DNA from: Pseudomonas veronii
Lineage (GTDB): Bacteria; Pseudomonadota; Gammaproteobacteria; Pseudomonadales; Pseudomonadaceae
Assembly (NCBI RefSeq): GCF_001439695.1
Contig: NZ_JYLL01000002.1
Location: 347,574 to 411,573, forward strand
Direction: 5' to 3'
DNA length: 64,000 nt
Positions 53,929-63,889 of this stretch are shown here, in pieces. Made by a program: the position numbers and the translations under genes. A model generated the notes under the pieces. That model was not told the origin of the DNA, did no database searches, and worked only from the letters and a program-made list of their open reading frames with translations. Numbering within the stretch: position 1 is the stretch's first letter; each line of letters begins with the position of its first letter.

Positions 53929-55738
53929 TCAGCCTGACACAGAGCCCTCCCACCGCGTCGATCGACTGACCTGGGCGGAAATCCGCCGCCTGGCTTTGCG
54001 TCACAAGAAATCCCTGTGGATCGCCAATGGTGTCGCCGTACTGGCGACCCTGTGCAGCGTGCCCATCCCCCTGTTGTTGCCCTTGCTGGTCGACGAAGTA
54101 CTGCTGGGCCATGGCGATGCCGCGCTCAAGGTAATGAACCACGCGCTGCCCCTGGGCTGGCAGAAAGCCGCCGGTTATATCGGCCTGATGCTGCTGGTGA
54201 CGCTGGCCCTGCGCTGTGGTGCGCTGGTGTTCAACGTGGTGCAGGCGCGCTTGTTTGCGCGGCTGGCCAAGGACATCGTCTACCGCATCCGCGTGCGCCT
54301 GATCGAGCGGCTCAAGCGTATTTCCCTCGGCGAGTACGAAAGCCTCGGCAGCGGCACCGTCACCACGCACCTGGTCACCGACCTGGACACGCTGGACAAA
54401 TTCGTCGGCGAAACCCTCAGCCGTTTCCTGGTGGCCATGCTGACCCTGGTCGGCACCTCGGCGATTCTGGTGTGGATGCACTGGCAACTGGCGTTGCTGA
54501 TCCTGCTGTTCAACCCACTGGTGATCTATGCCACGGTGCAGTTGGGCAAGCGCGTCAAACACCTGAAAAAACTGGAAAACGACAGCACCTCGCGCTTCAC
54601 CCAGGCGTTGACCGAAACCCTCGACGCCATCCAGGAAGTGCGTGCCGGCAATCGCCAGGGCTTTTTCCTCGGGCGCCTCGGCCAGCGCGCCCAGGAAGTG
54701 CGTGACTATGCTATCCACTCCCAATGGAAAACCGACGCCTCCAGCCGCGCCAGCGGTTTGCTGTTCCAGTTCGGCATCGATATTTTTCGCGCGGCGGCCA
54801 TGCTCACCGTGCTGTTTTCCGACCTGTCCATTGGCCAGATGCTCGCCGTGTTCAGCTACCTGTGGTTCATGATCGGCCCGGTGGAGCAGTTGTTGAACCT
54901 GCAATATGCCTACTACGCGGCGGGCGGGGCGCTGACGCGGATCAACGAGCTGCTCGCCCGTGCCGATGAGCCGCAATATGTCGGCGGCGCGGACCCGTTC
55001 ACTGGGCGCGAAACGGTCGGCATCGACGTGCGTGGCCTGACGTTCGGCTATGGCGAAGAGCGGGTGCTCGACCAGTTGAACCTCAGCATCGAACCCGGTG
55101 AGAAGGTCGCGATTGTCGGCGCCAGCGGCGGCGGTAAAAGTACCCTGGTGCAACTGCTGCTGGGGCTGTACACACCGCAGGCCGGCAGTATTCGTTTCGG
55201 TGGTGCAACCCAGCAGGAAATCGGCCTGGAGACTATCCGCGAGCACGTCGCGGTGGTGCTGCAACACCCCGCGCTGTTCAACGATACCGTGCGTGCCAAC
55301 CTGACCATGGGCCGCAACCGCAGTGACCAGGCGTGTTGGCAGGCCCTGGAAATCGCCCAGTTGGAGGCGACCGTCAAGGCGTTGCCCCTGGGCCTGGACA
55401 GTGTGGTGGGACGCTCTGGCGTGCGCTTTTCCGGCGGCCAGCGCCAACGCCTGGCGATTGCGCGCATGGTCTTGGCCGAGCCGAAGGTAGTGATCCTGGA
55501 TGAGGCAACCTCGGCCCTGGACGCCGCCACCGAGTACAACCTGCACCAGGCGTTGGCGCGGTTTCTCAGTGGGCGGACTACACTGATTATTGCCCATCGG
55601 CTTTCGGCGGTGAAACAAGCTGATCGGGTGCTGGTGTTCGACGGTGGGCATATCGCCGAGGACGGCGACCATCAGCAACTGATCGCGGAGGGTGGCTTGT
55701 ACGCCAAACTTTACGGGCACTTGCAACAAGTGCGTTGA
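53921..55738 (+). CDS. ABC transporter, fused permease and ATPase
   Basis: 605 residues from GTG 53921 (PDQPDTEPSHRVDRLTWAEI), overlapping the previous gene by 8 bases; the longer frame lies in that gene. The membrane domain has six spans (VAVLATLCSVPIPLLLPLLV onward). The ATPase has Walker A GASGGGKSTLVQLLLG, the signature FSGGQRQRLAIARM and Walker B VVILDEATSALD with H-loop IIAHRLS. It is a homodimeric lipid, peptide or drug exporter of the MsbA/HlyB-like class. The cargo is unknown. Confidence 0.92.
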   Translation: MPDQPDTEPSHRVDRLTWAEIRRLALRHKKSLWIANGVAVLATLCSVPIPLLLPLLVDEVLLGHGDAALKVMNHALPLGWQKAAGYIGLMLLVTLALRCGALVFNVVQARLFARLAKDIVYRIRVRLIERLKRISLGEYESLGSGTVTTHLVTDLDTLDKFVGETLSRFLVAMLTLVGTSAILVWMHWQLALLILLFNPLVIYATVQLGKRVKHLKKLENDSTSRFTQALTETLDAIQEVRAGNRQGFFLGRLGQRAQEVRDYAIHSQWKTDASSRASGLLFQFGIDIFRAAAMLTVLFSDLSIGQMLAVFSYLWFMIGPVEQLLNLQYAYYAAGGALTRINELLARADEPQYVGGADPFTGRETVGIDVRGLTFGYGEERVLDQLNLSIEPGEKVAIVGASGGGKSTLVQLLLGLYTPQAGSIRFGGATQQEIGLETIREHVAVVLQHPALFNDTVRANLTMGRNRSDQACWQALEIAQLEATVKALPLGLDSVVGRSGVRFSGGQRQRLAIARMVLAEPKVVILDEATSALDAATEYNLHQALARFLSGRTTLIIAHRLSAVKQADRVLVFDGGHIAEDGDHQQLIAEGGLYAKLYGHLQQVR

Positions 55739-55809
55739 TTTAGCCTACGCTGTGCTATTAGGAGCGGATGTTCGCGTGCGTATTCAGCTGTGCATGTGCA
55801 AGGGACTTC

Positions 55810-58272
55810 ATGAAGCAGAAGCGGACTCTCGGAACGCCAAGGTTGTTGGGCATTGTCTGGCCCTTTATTGCCGTCGTATTGTTCCAGGCATTATTAGGCT
55901 GTGTCAGTCTGTATGTGCTTTCAGCGGTGCGCGTCTATGTGGGCGGCGAAAGCCTGTGGTCCAAGGGCCAGAAAGACGCCATCTACTATCTGACGCTGTA
56001 CGCCGATAATCGCGACGAAGCCACCTACCTCAAATACCAGCAAGCCATTGCCGTGCCCCAGGGCGGGCATGAACTGCGTGTCGCCCTGGACCGTCCTGCC
56101 CCCGACCTCAAGGCGGCGCGCGAGGGGATCATCAAGGGTGGCAACCACCCGGACGACGTCTCCAGCGTGATCTGGCTGTACCTCAACTTTCGCCATTTCA
56201 GCTACCTGGAAAAAGCCATCGAACTGTGGACCGTGGGCGATGGCTACCTGGTCCAGCTGGATGATTTGGCCCGGTCGATGCACCGGGCGATCACCGCGGG
56301 TCAGGTCCATGACGACGATGTGCGGCAATGGAAGGCGCATATCTTTGCCATCAACGACGGCGTGACGCCGGCGGCCAAGGCGTTCAGCGATGCCTTGGGT
56401 GAAGGCTCGCGCGTCGTCCTGCGGCTGTTGCTGATCACCAACCTGGCCACGGCCTTGTGCCTGATCGCCCTGGCGCTGCTGCGTACCCACAAGTTGTTGG
56501 CGCAGCGGCACGCGTTCGCCGATGCCCTGCAAGTGGAGAAGGAGCGGGCACAGATCACCCTGGAGTCGATCGGCGATGGGGTGATCACCACCGATGTCGA
56601 TGGCGCCATTGCCTACATGAACCCGGCCGCCGAGGCCCTGACGCGCTGGACGTCGGCCCATGCCCAGGGCCTGCCCCTGGCGGCACTGTTCAACCTGCTG
56701 GATGAAAATGCTCAGCCCGATGGTTTTGCGCTGATCGAGCACATCACCAAGGGCCGCTTGAGCGGCGGCAGCGAACACTCCAAAACCATCCAGCGCCTGG
56801 ACGGCAGCACCGTTTCGGTGACCCTGGTGGGCGCGCCGATCCGCAGCGCCGGCAAAGTCAGCGGCGCGGTGCTGGTGCTGCACGACATGACCCAGGAACG
56901 TCAGTACATCGCCAACCTGTCGTGGCAAGCGACCCATGACGCGTTGACCGGGCTGGCCAACCGTCGCGAGTTCGAGTTCCGCCTGGAACAGGTGCTGCAA
57001 CAGGTCGCGCGTGAGCACAGCGGGCGGCATGCCTTGATGTTCCTAGACCTGGACCAGTTCAAGCTGGTCAACGACACCTGCGGCCATGCGGCAGGCGACG
57101 AGCTGTTGCGGCATATCTGCGCACTGCTGCAATCGGATCTGCGTGAAGGTGACACCCTGGCGCGACTGGGGGGCGACGAGTTCGGCATCCTGTTGGAGAA
57201 CTGCCCGGCGTCGGTGGCGGAAAAAATCGCCGAAAGCCTGCGCCACACGGTGCAGAACCTGCATTTCGTGTGGAAGGGCCGGCCGTTCATGACCACCGTC
57301 AGCATTGGCCTGGTGCATATCTCCCAGGTGCCGACCACCCTGGAAACGTCGCTGCGCGCCGCCGACATGGCCTGCTATATGGCCAAGGAAAAGGGCCGCA
57401 ACCGCGTGCAGGTCTACCACGCGGACGACTCCGAGCTGTCCTTGCGCTTTGGCGAGATGGCCTGGGTGCAGCGCCTGCACATGGCCCTGGAAGAAAACCG
57501 TTTTTGCCTGTACTCCCAGGAAATCGCGCCCCTGGGGCACACCGACGCCGACAATGGGCACATTGAAATCCTCCTGCGCCTGCATGACGAGGCCGGCCGC
57601 ATCATTCTGCCCGACAGTTTCATTCCGGCCGCTGAACGTTACGGGTTGATGAGTTCCCTGGATCGCTGGGTGGTGGACAACGTGTTCAACCTGATTGCCC
57701 GTTGCATGCATGAGCGTCCGGGCCGGCCCATGGCAATGTGTGCGATTAATCTGTCAGGCATAACGATTGGTGATGACGCTTTTCTCGGTTTTTTACGCGA
57801 GAAGTTCGCGGCTTACAGTGTTCCGCCAGAAATGATTTGTTTTGAAATAACTGAGACCTGCGCTATTGCCAATTTGGGCAGTGCGATTCGCTTTATTAAT
57901 GAACTCAAAGCCTTAGGTTGCCATTTCTCACTGGATGACTTCTGCGCCGGAATGTCCTCATTCGCTTATCTGAAACATTTACCTGTAGACTTCCTGAAGA
58001 TCGATGGAAGTTTCGTAAAGGATATGCTGGACGACCCGATTAACCGCGCCATGGTCGAAGTGATCAACCACATCGGCCACGTCATGGGTAAGCGCACAAT
58101 TGCTGAGTTTGTTGAAACGCCGCACATCGAACAGGCATTGCTTGAGATTGGTGTGGATTACGCTCAGGGCTATGTGATTGAACGCCCGCAATTGTTTACC
58201 TTTGATAGTTTGCAGTGTCGACCTGTGCGGCCGCAGCCTCTGTTATTCAAGGCGCCCGGCACATTCCGCTGA
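55810..58272 (+). CDS. PAS-GGDEF-EAL cyclic-di-GMP signalling protein
   Basis: 820 residues from ATG 55810, supported by AAGGGA; a start at 55768 is possible. Two spans (about 12-37 and 202-224) flank a periplasmic helical sensor domain. Then a PAS domain (ITLESIGDGVITTDVDGAIA), a GGDEF domain with intact GGDEF (LARLGGDEFGILLENC, about 455) and an EAL domain with EILLRL, FSLDDFCAGMSSFAYLKHLP and DFLKIDGSFV. Both catalytic signatures look largely intact, so it may make and degrade c-di-GMP. The EAL third is AT-richer than the rest. The sensed signal is unknown. Confidence 0.92.
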   Translation: MKQKRTLGTPRLLGIVWPFIAVVLFQALLGCVSLYVLSAVRVYVGGESLWSKGQKDAIYYLTLYADNRDEATYLKYQQAIAVPQGGHELRVALDRPAPDLKAAREGIIKGGNHPDDVSSVIWLYLNFRHFSYLEKAIELWTVGDGYLVQLDDLARSMHRAITAGQVHDDDVRQWKAHIFAINDGVTPAAKAFSDALGEGSRVVLRLLLITNLATALCLIALALLRTHKLLAQRHAFADALQVEKERAQITLESIGDGVITTDVDGAIAYMNPAAEALTRWTSAHAQGLPLAALFNLLDENAQPDGFALIEHITKGRLSGGSEHSKTIQRLDGSTVSVTLVGAPIRSAGKVSGAVLVLHDMTQERQYIANLSWQATHDALTGLANRREFEFRLEQVLQQVAREHSGRHALMFLDLDQFKLVNDTCGHAAGDELLRHICALLQSDLREGDTLARLGGDEFGILLENCPASVAEKIAESLRHTVQNLHFVWKGRPFMTTVSIGLVHISQVPTTLETSLRAADMACYMAKEKGRNRVQVYHADDSELSLRFGEMAWVQRLHMALEENRFCLYSQEIAPLGHTDADNGHIEILLRLHDEAGRIILPDSFIPAAERYGLMSSLDRWVVDNVFNLIARCMHERPGRPMAMCAINLSGITIGDDAFLGFLREKFAAYSVPPEMICFEITETCAIANLGSAIRFINELKALGCHFSLDDFCAGMSSFAYLKHLPVDFLKIDGSFVKDMLDDPINRAMVEVINHIGHVMGKRTIAEFVETPHIEQALLEIGVDYAQGYVIERPQLFTFDSLQCRPVRPQPLLFKAPGTFR

Positions 58273-58317
58273 AACATTTGCTGGTCTGTACAATCACACT
58301 TAAAAAGGAGCCTTACA

Positions 58318-59121
58318 GTGATCGACACCTTCAACCGAACCGGCCCGCTTATGGAAGCCTCGAGTTACCCCGCCTGGGCTCAGCAATTGATCCAGGACTG
58401 TAGCGAGAGCAAGCGCCGAGTTGTCGAACACGAACTGTATCAGCGCATGCGTGATAACACGCTGAGCGCCAAGACCATGCGCCAATACCTGATCGGTGGC
58501 TGGCCGGTGGTCGAACAGTTTGCCTTGTATATGGCACAGAACCTCACCAAGACCAAGTTTGCCCGTCATCCTGGCGAGGATATGGCGCGGCGTTGGCTGA
58601 TGCGCAATATTCGGGTGGAATTGAACCACGCCGATTACTGGCTGCATTGGGCCCGCGCCCACGGCGTCAGCCTCGAAGACCTGCAAGCACAGAACGTACC
58701 CCCGGAATTGCATGCACTGAGCCATTGGTGCTGGCACACCAGTTCGGCCGATTCGTTGATCGTTGCGATCGCCGCCACCAACTACGCCATCGAGGGCGCG
58801 ACGGGGGAGTGGTCCGCGTTGGTGTGCTCCACCGGCGTTTATGCGGCAGCCTTCCCCGAGGAAGACCGCAAGCGCGCGATGAAGTGGCTGAAGATGCATG
58901 CCCAGTACGACGATGCCCACCCTTGGGAAGCGCTGGAAATCGTCTGCACCCTGGCCGGTACGAACCCCAGCCGACAACTGCAGGCAGAGCTGCGCCAGGC
59001 CGTGTGCAAGAGCTACAACTACATGTACCTGTTCCTGGAAAACTGCATGCGCCTGGAGAAAGACAAACCGGCGGCAGCACCTGTTCGCGAGCGCCTGGTG
59101 CGCGTCGCCAGCGAAGCGTGA
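58318..59121 (+). CDS. Heme-oxygenase-like/TenA-PqqC-superfamily probable diiron protein
   Basis: 267 residues from GTG 58318, with AAAAGGAG upstream. The protein is helical, with an HO-like fold. Potential metal ligands are E101 and H104 (RVELNHADYW), E159 (NYAIEGATGEW), and H194, D198 and H201 (HAQYDDAHPWE), the last group matching the H-x3-D-x2-H helix of heme-oxygenase-like diiron oxidases such as CADD. A biosynthetic oxygenase or oxidase role is inferred. It is preceded by the c-di-GMP gene with 45 bases between. No substrate can be named. Confidence 0.75.
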   Translation: MIDTFNRTGPLMEASSYPAWAQQLIQDCSESKRRVVEHELYQRMRDNTLSAKTMRQYLIGGWPVVEQFALYMAQNLTKTKFARHPGEDMARRWLMRNIRVELNHADYWLHWARAHGVSLEDLQAQNVPPELHALSHWCWHTSSADSLIVAIAATNYAIEGATGEWSALVCSTGVYAAAFPEEDRKRAMKWLKMHAQYDDAHPWEALEIVCTLAGTNPSRQLQAELRQAVCKSYNYMYLFLENCMRLEKDKPAAAPVRERLVRVASEA

Positions 59122-59142
59122 TGTGAAACGCGTGGCGGGGGT

Positions 59143-60069
59143 TTACCCCGCCATTGCCAAGCGGTTGCGACCTTCGCGCTTGGCCACATACAAGGCGCTG
59201 TCGGCCCGACGCAACAGGCTTTCGGCAGACTCGGCAGGCAACAACGTCGAGCAGCCCAGGCTCACCGTCAGATCGATGCGTATGTCATCCGCCCAATATT
59301 CCTGGGCCTGTGTCGCCTGGCGCAGGCGCTCGCCGACGACCGCCGCCGCATCCCGGCCGGTGTTGGAGAGCAGGATCAGGAATTCTTCCCCGCCAAAGCG
59401 GAACACCATGTCCACATTGCGCAACTGGCCCTTGATCGACGCAGCCACGGCGCGCAGTACCTTGTCGCCGGCCGCGTGGCCGTGAGTGTCGTTGATGCGT
59501 TTGAAGTGATCGATGTCGAGCATCAGCAGGGACAACGGGGTCGAGTGTCGCCGCGCCATGTCGATTTCCCGCTGCAGGGTCTGGTCCATGGCGATGCGGT
59601 TGCCGGTTTCGGTCAACGGGTCACGCAGGGCGCTGCGGGTCGCGGCGCGATAGAGCAGGGCGTTACGCATCGGGTAGAGCAGGGTGGCCAGCAGTGATTC
59701 GAGTTGACTCAGTTCTTCTTCCATCAAACGTTGGTTGCGACGGAATACCAGCTCGCCCAGATGTTCGCCTTCATGGCTCAAGGCGTAGCTCACCGAATGA
59801 TGGCCGCGATGGCCGAATTCCAGGCGCAGGTCACTGGCCTGATGGCTGTAGTGCAGAGCGTCCAGGGGCACCAGGCGCTGGATCTCGCGAAAGAACAGAC
59901 CGAGGATGCATTGCGGTTCCAGGCTGGTCTGCAGTTGCAGGCCCAGTTGTTGGCGCAGTTGTGCAACCGTGGTGGGGCGGTGCGAGAGAGGGGATGACTG
60001 ACTAAAGCCCAGGCGTTGCAATTTGGCACTGTCGAAGTCAATTGCGTGGAGCTGGGGCGGGTTTTTCAT
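59143..60069 (-). CDS. Diguanylate cyclase (GAF-like sensor plus GGDEF)
   Basis: 308 residues from ATG 60069 (MKNPPQLHAIDFDSAKLQRL). An N-terminal GAF-like sensor half (LEPQCILGLFFREIQRLVPL, LDALHYSHQASDLRLEFGHR) is followed by a GGDEF half: DPLTETGNRIAMDQTLQREI, LSLLMLDIDHFKRINDTHGH, FRFGGEEFLILLSNTG and ADSALYVAKREGRNRLA. The signature is GGEEF, active in most cyclases. It makes c-di-GMP. Cytoplasmic, without spans. It is convergent with the diiron-type gene. Confidence 0.93.
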   Translation of the reverse strand: MKNPPQLHAIDFDSAKLQRLGFSQSSPLSHRPTTVAQLRQQLGLQLQTSLEPQCILGLFFREIQRLVPLDALHYSHQASDLRLEFGHRGHHSVSYALSHEGEHLGELVFRRNQRLMEEELSQLESLLATLLYPMRNALLYRAATRSALRDPLTETGNRIAMDQTLQREIDMARRHSTPLSLLMLDIDHFKRINDTHGHAAGDKVLRAVAASIKGQLRNVDMVFRFGGEEFLILLSNTGRDAAAVVGERLRQATQAQEYWADDIRIDLTVSLGCSTLLPAESAESLLRRADSALYVAKREGRNRLAMAG

Positions 60070-60373
60070 AAGCAGTCGGCCTCTAAGCACTTAGCTGTCT
60101 TACAGGCTCGATGAGAGTGGCGAGTGCCAAGCGTCTTACTGTTCCTTCAGTTCCGTAAAACATTGGAAACAGTTTAAACCGCTTTGCCAGGGGTTATAAC
60201 CCTTGGGCACTGCCACACGTCTTGTCATCGCTTAACCTGCTTGAAAGGGCTAGAGCGAGATTCATGCCACTTTGTTTTATTTTGAATAAAATCCTTATAA
60301 ATCAAAGGCTGTTTATGGGGTCAAAAACAGCCATGGCGAAAGGATGTCAGTTATTTGGCAGGTGACGGCGGTT
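60070..60373. other. Gene-free gap between diguanylate cyclase and lldD
   Basis: 304 bases, AT-rich in 60240-60330. No coding frame with a credible ribosome binding site. It holds the cyclase promoter and the 3' end of the lldD transcript. No good terminator hairpin with U-tract was seen. Confidence 0.45.
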
Positions 60374-61516
60374 TTACCCGCCGTACTGAACCAGCGTGGT
60401 GGCGTCGATCTGCTCGATCGACGTCACGCCGGTCAGCGTCATGGCCACACGCATTTCCTTGGCGAAGATATCCAACAGGTTTTCCACCCCGTGCTGGCCA
60501 TCGGCGGCCAACGCATAGGCGGTCGAACGTCCCAACAGGCATGCCTTGGCGCCCAGGGCGAGCATGCGTACCACGTCGAGCCCGGAGCGGATGCCGGAGT
60601 CCACCAGCACCGTCAGGTCATCGCCGACTGCCTGGGCAATGGGCGGCAGTGCCTTGGCGGTGGAGAGCACGCCGTCCAACTGGCGGCCGCCATGGTTGGA
60701 GACCACGATGCCATCGGCGCCGAAGCTCACTGCGTCCTTGGCGTCCTGCGGGTCGAGGATGCCCTTGATGATCATCGGGCCTTTCCAGAACTCGCGTATC
60801 CACTCCAAGTCTTTCCAACTGATCGACGGGTCGAAGTTGTTGGCCAGCCAACCGACGTAATCTTCGAGGGTGGTGGGCTTGCCCAGGTACTTGGAGATAT
60901 TGCCCAGGTCGTGTGGGCGGCCCAGCACGCCGACATCCCAGGCCCATTGTGGCTTGGTGACGGCCTGCAGCATCCGGCGCGCCGAGGCATACGGCCCGGA
61001 CATGCCCGAGTGTGCATCACGATAACGCGCGCCCGGCGTCGGCATATCGACGGTGAACACCAGCGTCGTCACCCCGGCGGCCTGCGCCCGTTCCAGCGCG
61101 TTACGCATAAAGCCGCGGTCCTTGAGCACATAGAGCTGGAACCAGATCGACTGCGCGCTTTGCGACGCCACTTCCTCGATCGAACACACCGACACCGTCG
61201 ACAGACAGAAGGGAATCCCCTTGTTGGCCGCCGCCTTGGCCGCCTGCACCTCGCCGCGCCGTGCGTACATACCGGTCAAGCCAACGGGGCTGAGGATGAT
61301 CGGCATGGCATGTTCCTGACCGAACAGCGTGGTCTTCAAGCTCAGGCTATCCACGTTGCGCAGAATGCGTTGGCGCAGGCTGATCTCGGCCAGGTCCGAA
61401 CTGTTGGCACGCATCGTGTGTTCGGCGTAGGCGCCACCGTCGATGTAGTCGAACAGGAAGCGCGGCAGCTTGCGCTTGGCGGCGGCACGGTAATCGGATG
61501 CCGACGAAATGATCAT
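60374..61516 (-). CDS. lldD: FMN-dependent L-lactate dehydrogenase
   Basis: 380 residues from ATG 61516 ([20 protein letters not shown]), exactly the LldD length. The FMN-dependent alpha-hydroxyacid dehydrogenase motifs are [59 protein letters not shown], and the catalytic [12 protein letters not shown] followed by [20 protein letters not shown]. It oxidises L-lactate to pyruvate at the inner membrane. Usually it sits with lldP and a GntR-type lldR; here it is alone, divergent from a LysR gene. Confidence 0.92.
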   Translation of the reverse strand: MIISSASDYRAAAKRKLPRFLFDYIDGGAYAEHTMRANSSDLAEISLRQRILRNVDSLSLKTTLFGQEHAMPIILSPVGLTGMYARRGEVQAAKAAANKGIPFCLSTVSVCSIEEVASQSAQSIWFQLYVLKDRGFMRNALERAQAAGVTTLVFTVDMPTPGARYRDAHSGMSGPYASARRMLQAVTKPQWAWDVGVLGRPHDLGNISKYLGKPTTLEDYVGWLANNFDPSISWKDLEWIREFWKGPMIIKGILDPQDAKDAVSFGADGIVVSNHGGRQLDGVLSTAKALPPIAQAVGDDLTVLVDSGIRSGLDVVRMLALGAKACLLGRSTAYALAADGQHGVENLLDIFAKEMRVAMTLTGVTSIEQIDATTLVQYGG

Positions 61517-61569
61517 GAGCAGTGACTCCACAGGGCAAAGGGGGGTTACGGTAAGCAAACTTCTGGCAT

Positions 61570-61588
61570 GATAAAAACAACTTTTATC
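61570..61588. promoter_or_regulatory. LysR-type operator dyad between lldD and its LysR
   Basis: GATAAAAacaacTTTTATC: perfect 7-base arms with a 5-base spacer. It lies 54 bases from the lldD start and 30 bases from the lysR start. It contains the T-N11-A core of LysR recognition sites. Confidence 0.6.
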
Positions 61589-61617
61589 GCTAGTGCCCAG
61601 TCGCAAAAGGAATACCG

Positions 61618-62502
61618 ATGAACCTGAGAACACTGCGTGTCTTCGTTGAGGTGGTGCGCCAGGGCGGGTTTTCCCAGGCGGCGCAGGTGGTGTCGCTGAC
61701 CCAGTCGACGGTGAGCAAGGCCGTCAAGACCCTGGAAGAAGAACTGGGCGCGCCGCTGCTTAATCGTCTTGGACACAAGAACGAACTTACCGCCGCAGGC
61801 GAAATTGCCTACCGTCGCGCCCTGGTGCTGCTCGCCGAACGCAGCGATCTGGTCGCCGAGATCAACGACCTGCGCGACCTCAAGCGCGGCGTGCTGCGCA
61901 TCGGCCTGCCGCCGGTGGGATGCGGCGTGCTGTTCGCGTCTATGTTCGCCACCTACCGCAACCGCTACCCGGACATCGATATCGAACTTACCGAGCACGG
62001 CAGCAAAAAACTGCATGAATGCCTGGACGCCGGAGAGGTCGACCTGGCGGCCCTGTTGCTGCCGGTAGACGATGGCTTCGACTACCAGCCCGTGCGCAAT
62101 GAGCCGCTGATGGCCGTGCTGCCCATGAGCCATGCGCTCGCGCGGCGCAAGCGCATCGACTTCACCGACCTCGCGGATTCACCGTTCATTCTGTTCGAAG
62201 CCGGTTTTGCCCTGAACGCATTAATCCTCGCCGCCTGCGAACGCAAGGGCGTGACGCCCCGCGTCACCGCCCGTAGTGGGCAGATCGACTTCATCGTCGA
62301 CCTGGTGGCGGCAGGGCTGGGCGTCGCCTTCCTGCCACGCATGCTCGCGCACAAGCACCAGCACGCCGGCATCGCCCTGATCCCCTTGGACGAACCCCAC
62401 ACCGACTGGCACATCGCCCTGGCCTGGCGCGCCAGCGCCCACCTGCCACCCGCAGCGCGCGCCTGGCTGGACCTGGCCAAGGAAATGGCCCACGCAGGGT
62501 AA
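61618..62502 (+). CDS. LysR-family regulator of lldD
   Basis: 294 residues: [20 protein letters not shown] with the [23 protein letters not shown], then GRNELTA-type wing ([20 protein letters not shown]). The effector domain has [20 protein letters not shown] and [20 protein letters not shown]. It is divergent from lldD with the dyad at 61570-61588 between them, so it probably controls lldD and itself. AAAAGGAA precedes the ATG. The ligand (lactate or another hydroxy-acid) is inferred. Confidence 0.9.
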   Translation: MNLRTLRVFVEVVRQGGFSQAAQVVSLTQSTVSKAVKTLEEELGAPLLNRLGHKNELTAAGEIAYRRALVLLAERSDLVAEINDLRDLKRGVLRIGLPPVGCGVLFASMFATYRNRYPDIDIELTEHGSKKLHECLDAGEVDLAALLLPVDDGFDYQPVRNEPLMAVLPMSHALARRKRIDFTDLADSPFILFEAGFALNALILAACERKGVTPRVTARSGQIDFIVDLVAAGLGVAFLPRMLAHKHQHAGIALIPLDEPHTDWHIALAWRASAHLPPAARAWLDLAKEMAHAG

Positions 62503-62585
62503 AAGCCGAACGGGTTATCCGATTGCGTTCGGCAATGCCAGGTAGTGCTTGACTTGTCCTTTTTAATCAGTAACATACGGTGAAT

Positions 62586-62661
62586 TCCGCGATAGCTCAG
62601 TTGGTAGAGCAAATGACTGTTAATCATTGGGTCCCTGGTTCGAGTCCAGGTCGTGGAGCCA
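62586..62661 (+). tRNA. tRNA-Asn (GTT)
   Basis: 76 bases with a closing 7-base-pair acceptor stem (TCCGCGA/TCGTGGA, one G-T pair), D-loop AGCTCAGTTGGTAGAGC, anticodon GTT within CTGTTAA, T-arm GGTTCGAGTCC and an encoded CCA. An intrinsic terminator follows 11 bases downstream. It is a probable integration target: phage- and ICE-type genes start at once after it. Confidence 0.96.
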
Positions 62662-62672
62662 GATAGGAAAAA

Positions 62673-62698
62673 GCCTGCAGCGATGCAGGCTTTTTTTT
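62673..62698 (+). terminator. Intrinsic terminator after tRNA-Asn
   Basis: Stem GCCTGCA/TGCAGGC with a GCGA loop, followed by eight T residues. Confidence 0.9.
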
Positions 62699-62783
62699 GC
62701 CTTGGATTTTTCCGGGGTGATCAAAGCGCACAGCGTGACCAGCATGAATGCGTCTCTAATCCTACGATTCAGAGGTAAATATC

Positions 62784-63671
62784 GTGAAAGTCGCTGCAGT
62801 CGTTTCAACCAAAGGCGGGCCGGGTAAAACCACGGTCGGCGTCAATCTGGGCGCGTTCTGCGCCGATGCAGGGATCCGCACCCTGCTCATTGATCTGGAT
62901 AATCAGCCGTCTCTGTCCTCATTCTATGCGCTATCGCATGAGGCGCCTGGTGGAACCTATCAACTGATCGCGAATAACGAGACTCGGGCCGACCAGGTCA
63001 TTTCGCAGACCTGCATTCCTAATCTCTCATTGATCCATTCCAATGATCCGTTCAATCAGCTGGGAAATTTGTTGCTCCATGCTGCTGACGGGCGCCTTCG
63101 TCTCAAGAATCTGTTGCCGGCTTTCGAGCAGGACTTTGATCTGATTCTGATCGATACCCAAGGTGCTCGCTCCATCGTGCTGGAGATGGCATTGCTTGGG
63201 GCACAAATGGCTATTTCGCCCATCACCCCGGATATGCTGACTGCACGAGAGTTTCAGCGTGGAATGCTCCAGCTCTACCGAGACCTTGAACCCTTGGCCG
63301 CACTGGGCGCAGTGACGCCAATGCTGAATGTCGTGATCAACAAGCTTGATGCAACCAATGATGCAAACCTGATCTATCACACGCTGACCGAAACCTTTGC
63401 TGATCATCCGAAGGTCCAGATGATGCAGACCACTATCCCGGCGGCAGTGAGTTTTCGTCGGGCTGCCACAGAAGGCATTCCTGCGCACCGACTGGAGTAT
63501 CGCCTCCCCACTTACCGCCGTTCACCAACCGCCTTCAAAGTCATCAAAGACCTCTCAATCGAGCTATTTCCCGAATGGCGCTCGAAATTTGAAGCGCTGA
63601 ACGAAGAGCGTCTGAGTCAGAACATATCGTTGTTATCGAATAGGGTGGCCTTGGGGAGAGCTGCGGTATGA
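62784..63671 (+). CDS. ParA/Soj-type ATPase of a genomic island
   Basis: 295 residues from GTG 62784. The N-terminus carries the deviant Walker A of ParA (VVSTKGGPGKTTVGVNLGAF) and Walker A' DLDNQPSLSSFYAL, and a later LILIDTQGARSIVLEMALLG for Walker B. This pattern, with the following dnaB overlap, is that of the parA found at one end of PAPI-1/PAGI-2/clc-type ICEs. It helps stabilise the excised element. It starts 123 bases after the tRNA-Asn. Its TGA overlaps the dnaB ATG (ATGA). Confidence 0.88.
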   Translation: MKVAAVVSTKGGPGKTTVGVNLGAFCADAGIRTLLIDLDNQPSLSSFYALSHEAPGGTYQLIANNETRADQVISQTCIPNLSLIHSNDPFNQLGNLLLHAADGRLRLKNLLPAFEQDFDLILIDTQGARSIVLEMALLGAQMAISPITPDMLTAREFQRGMLQLYRDLEPLAALGAVTPMLNVVINKLDATNDANLIYHTLTETFADHPKVQMMQTTIPAAVSFRRAATEGIPAHRLEYRLPTYRRSPTAFKVIKDLSIELFPEWRSKFEALNEERLSQNISLLSNRVALGRAAV

Positions 63672-63889
63672 GTCTCCTTGATCTAGCCCCACCTCATTCG
63701 GTTGAGGCCGAGCAAGGCGTGATCGGTGGCCTGATGCTCGACAACTCCACATGGGACCTCATCGCGGACGTCCTCTCTGCGGACGATTTCTTCAGACGTG
63801 ATCACCGCCTGATTTACCAGGCAATTGAGCAGCTCGCTTCACGCAGTTCACCTATCGACGTTGTCACTGTCCTTGAACGAGCCCCATGA
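63668..63889 (+). pseudogene. Truncated replicative helicase DnaB (N-terminal domain only)
   Basis: 73 codons beginning MSLLDLAPPHSVEAEQGVIG, then LMLDNSTWDLIADVLSADDF and HRLIYQAIEQLASRSSPIDV, a DnaB N-terminal domain. It stops at TGA 63887-63889, just where an insertion sequence appears to begin, and the roughly 380 remaining residues with the ATPase core are absent from the window. It may continue after the insertion. It overlaps parA by 4 bases, as in ICE backbones. Confidence 0.85.

Noticed and set aside
62620..62808. Reverse frame across the tRNA ending in LDSNQGPND
   Set aside because: A typical spurious translation of a tRNA gene's antisense strand.
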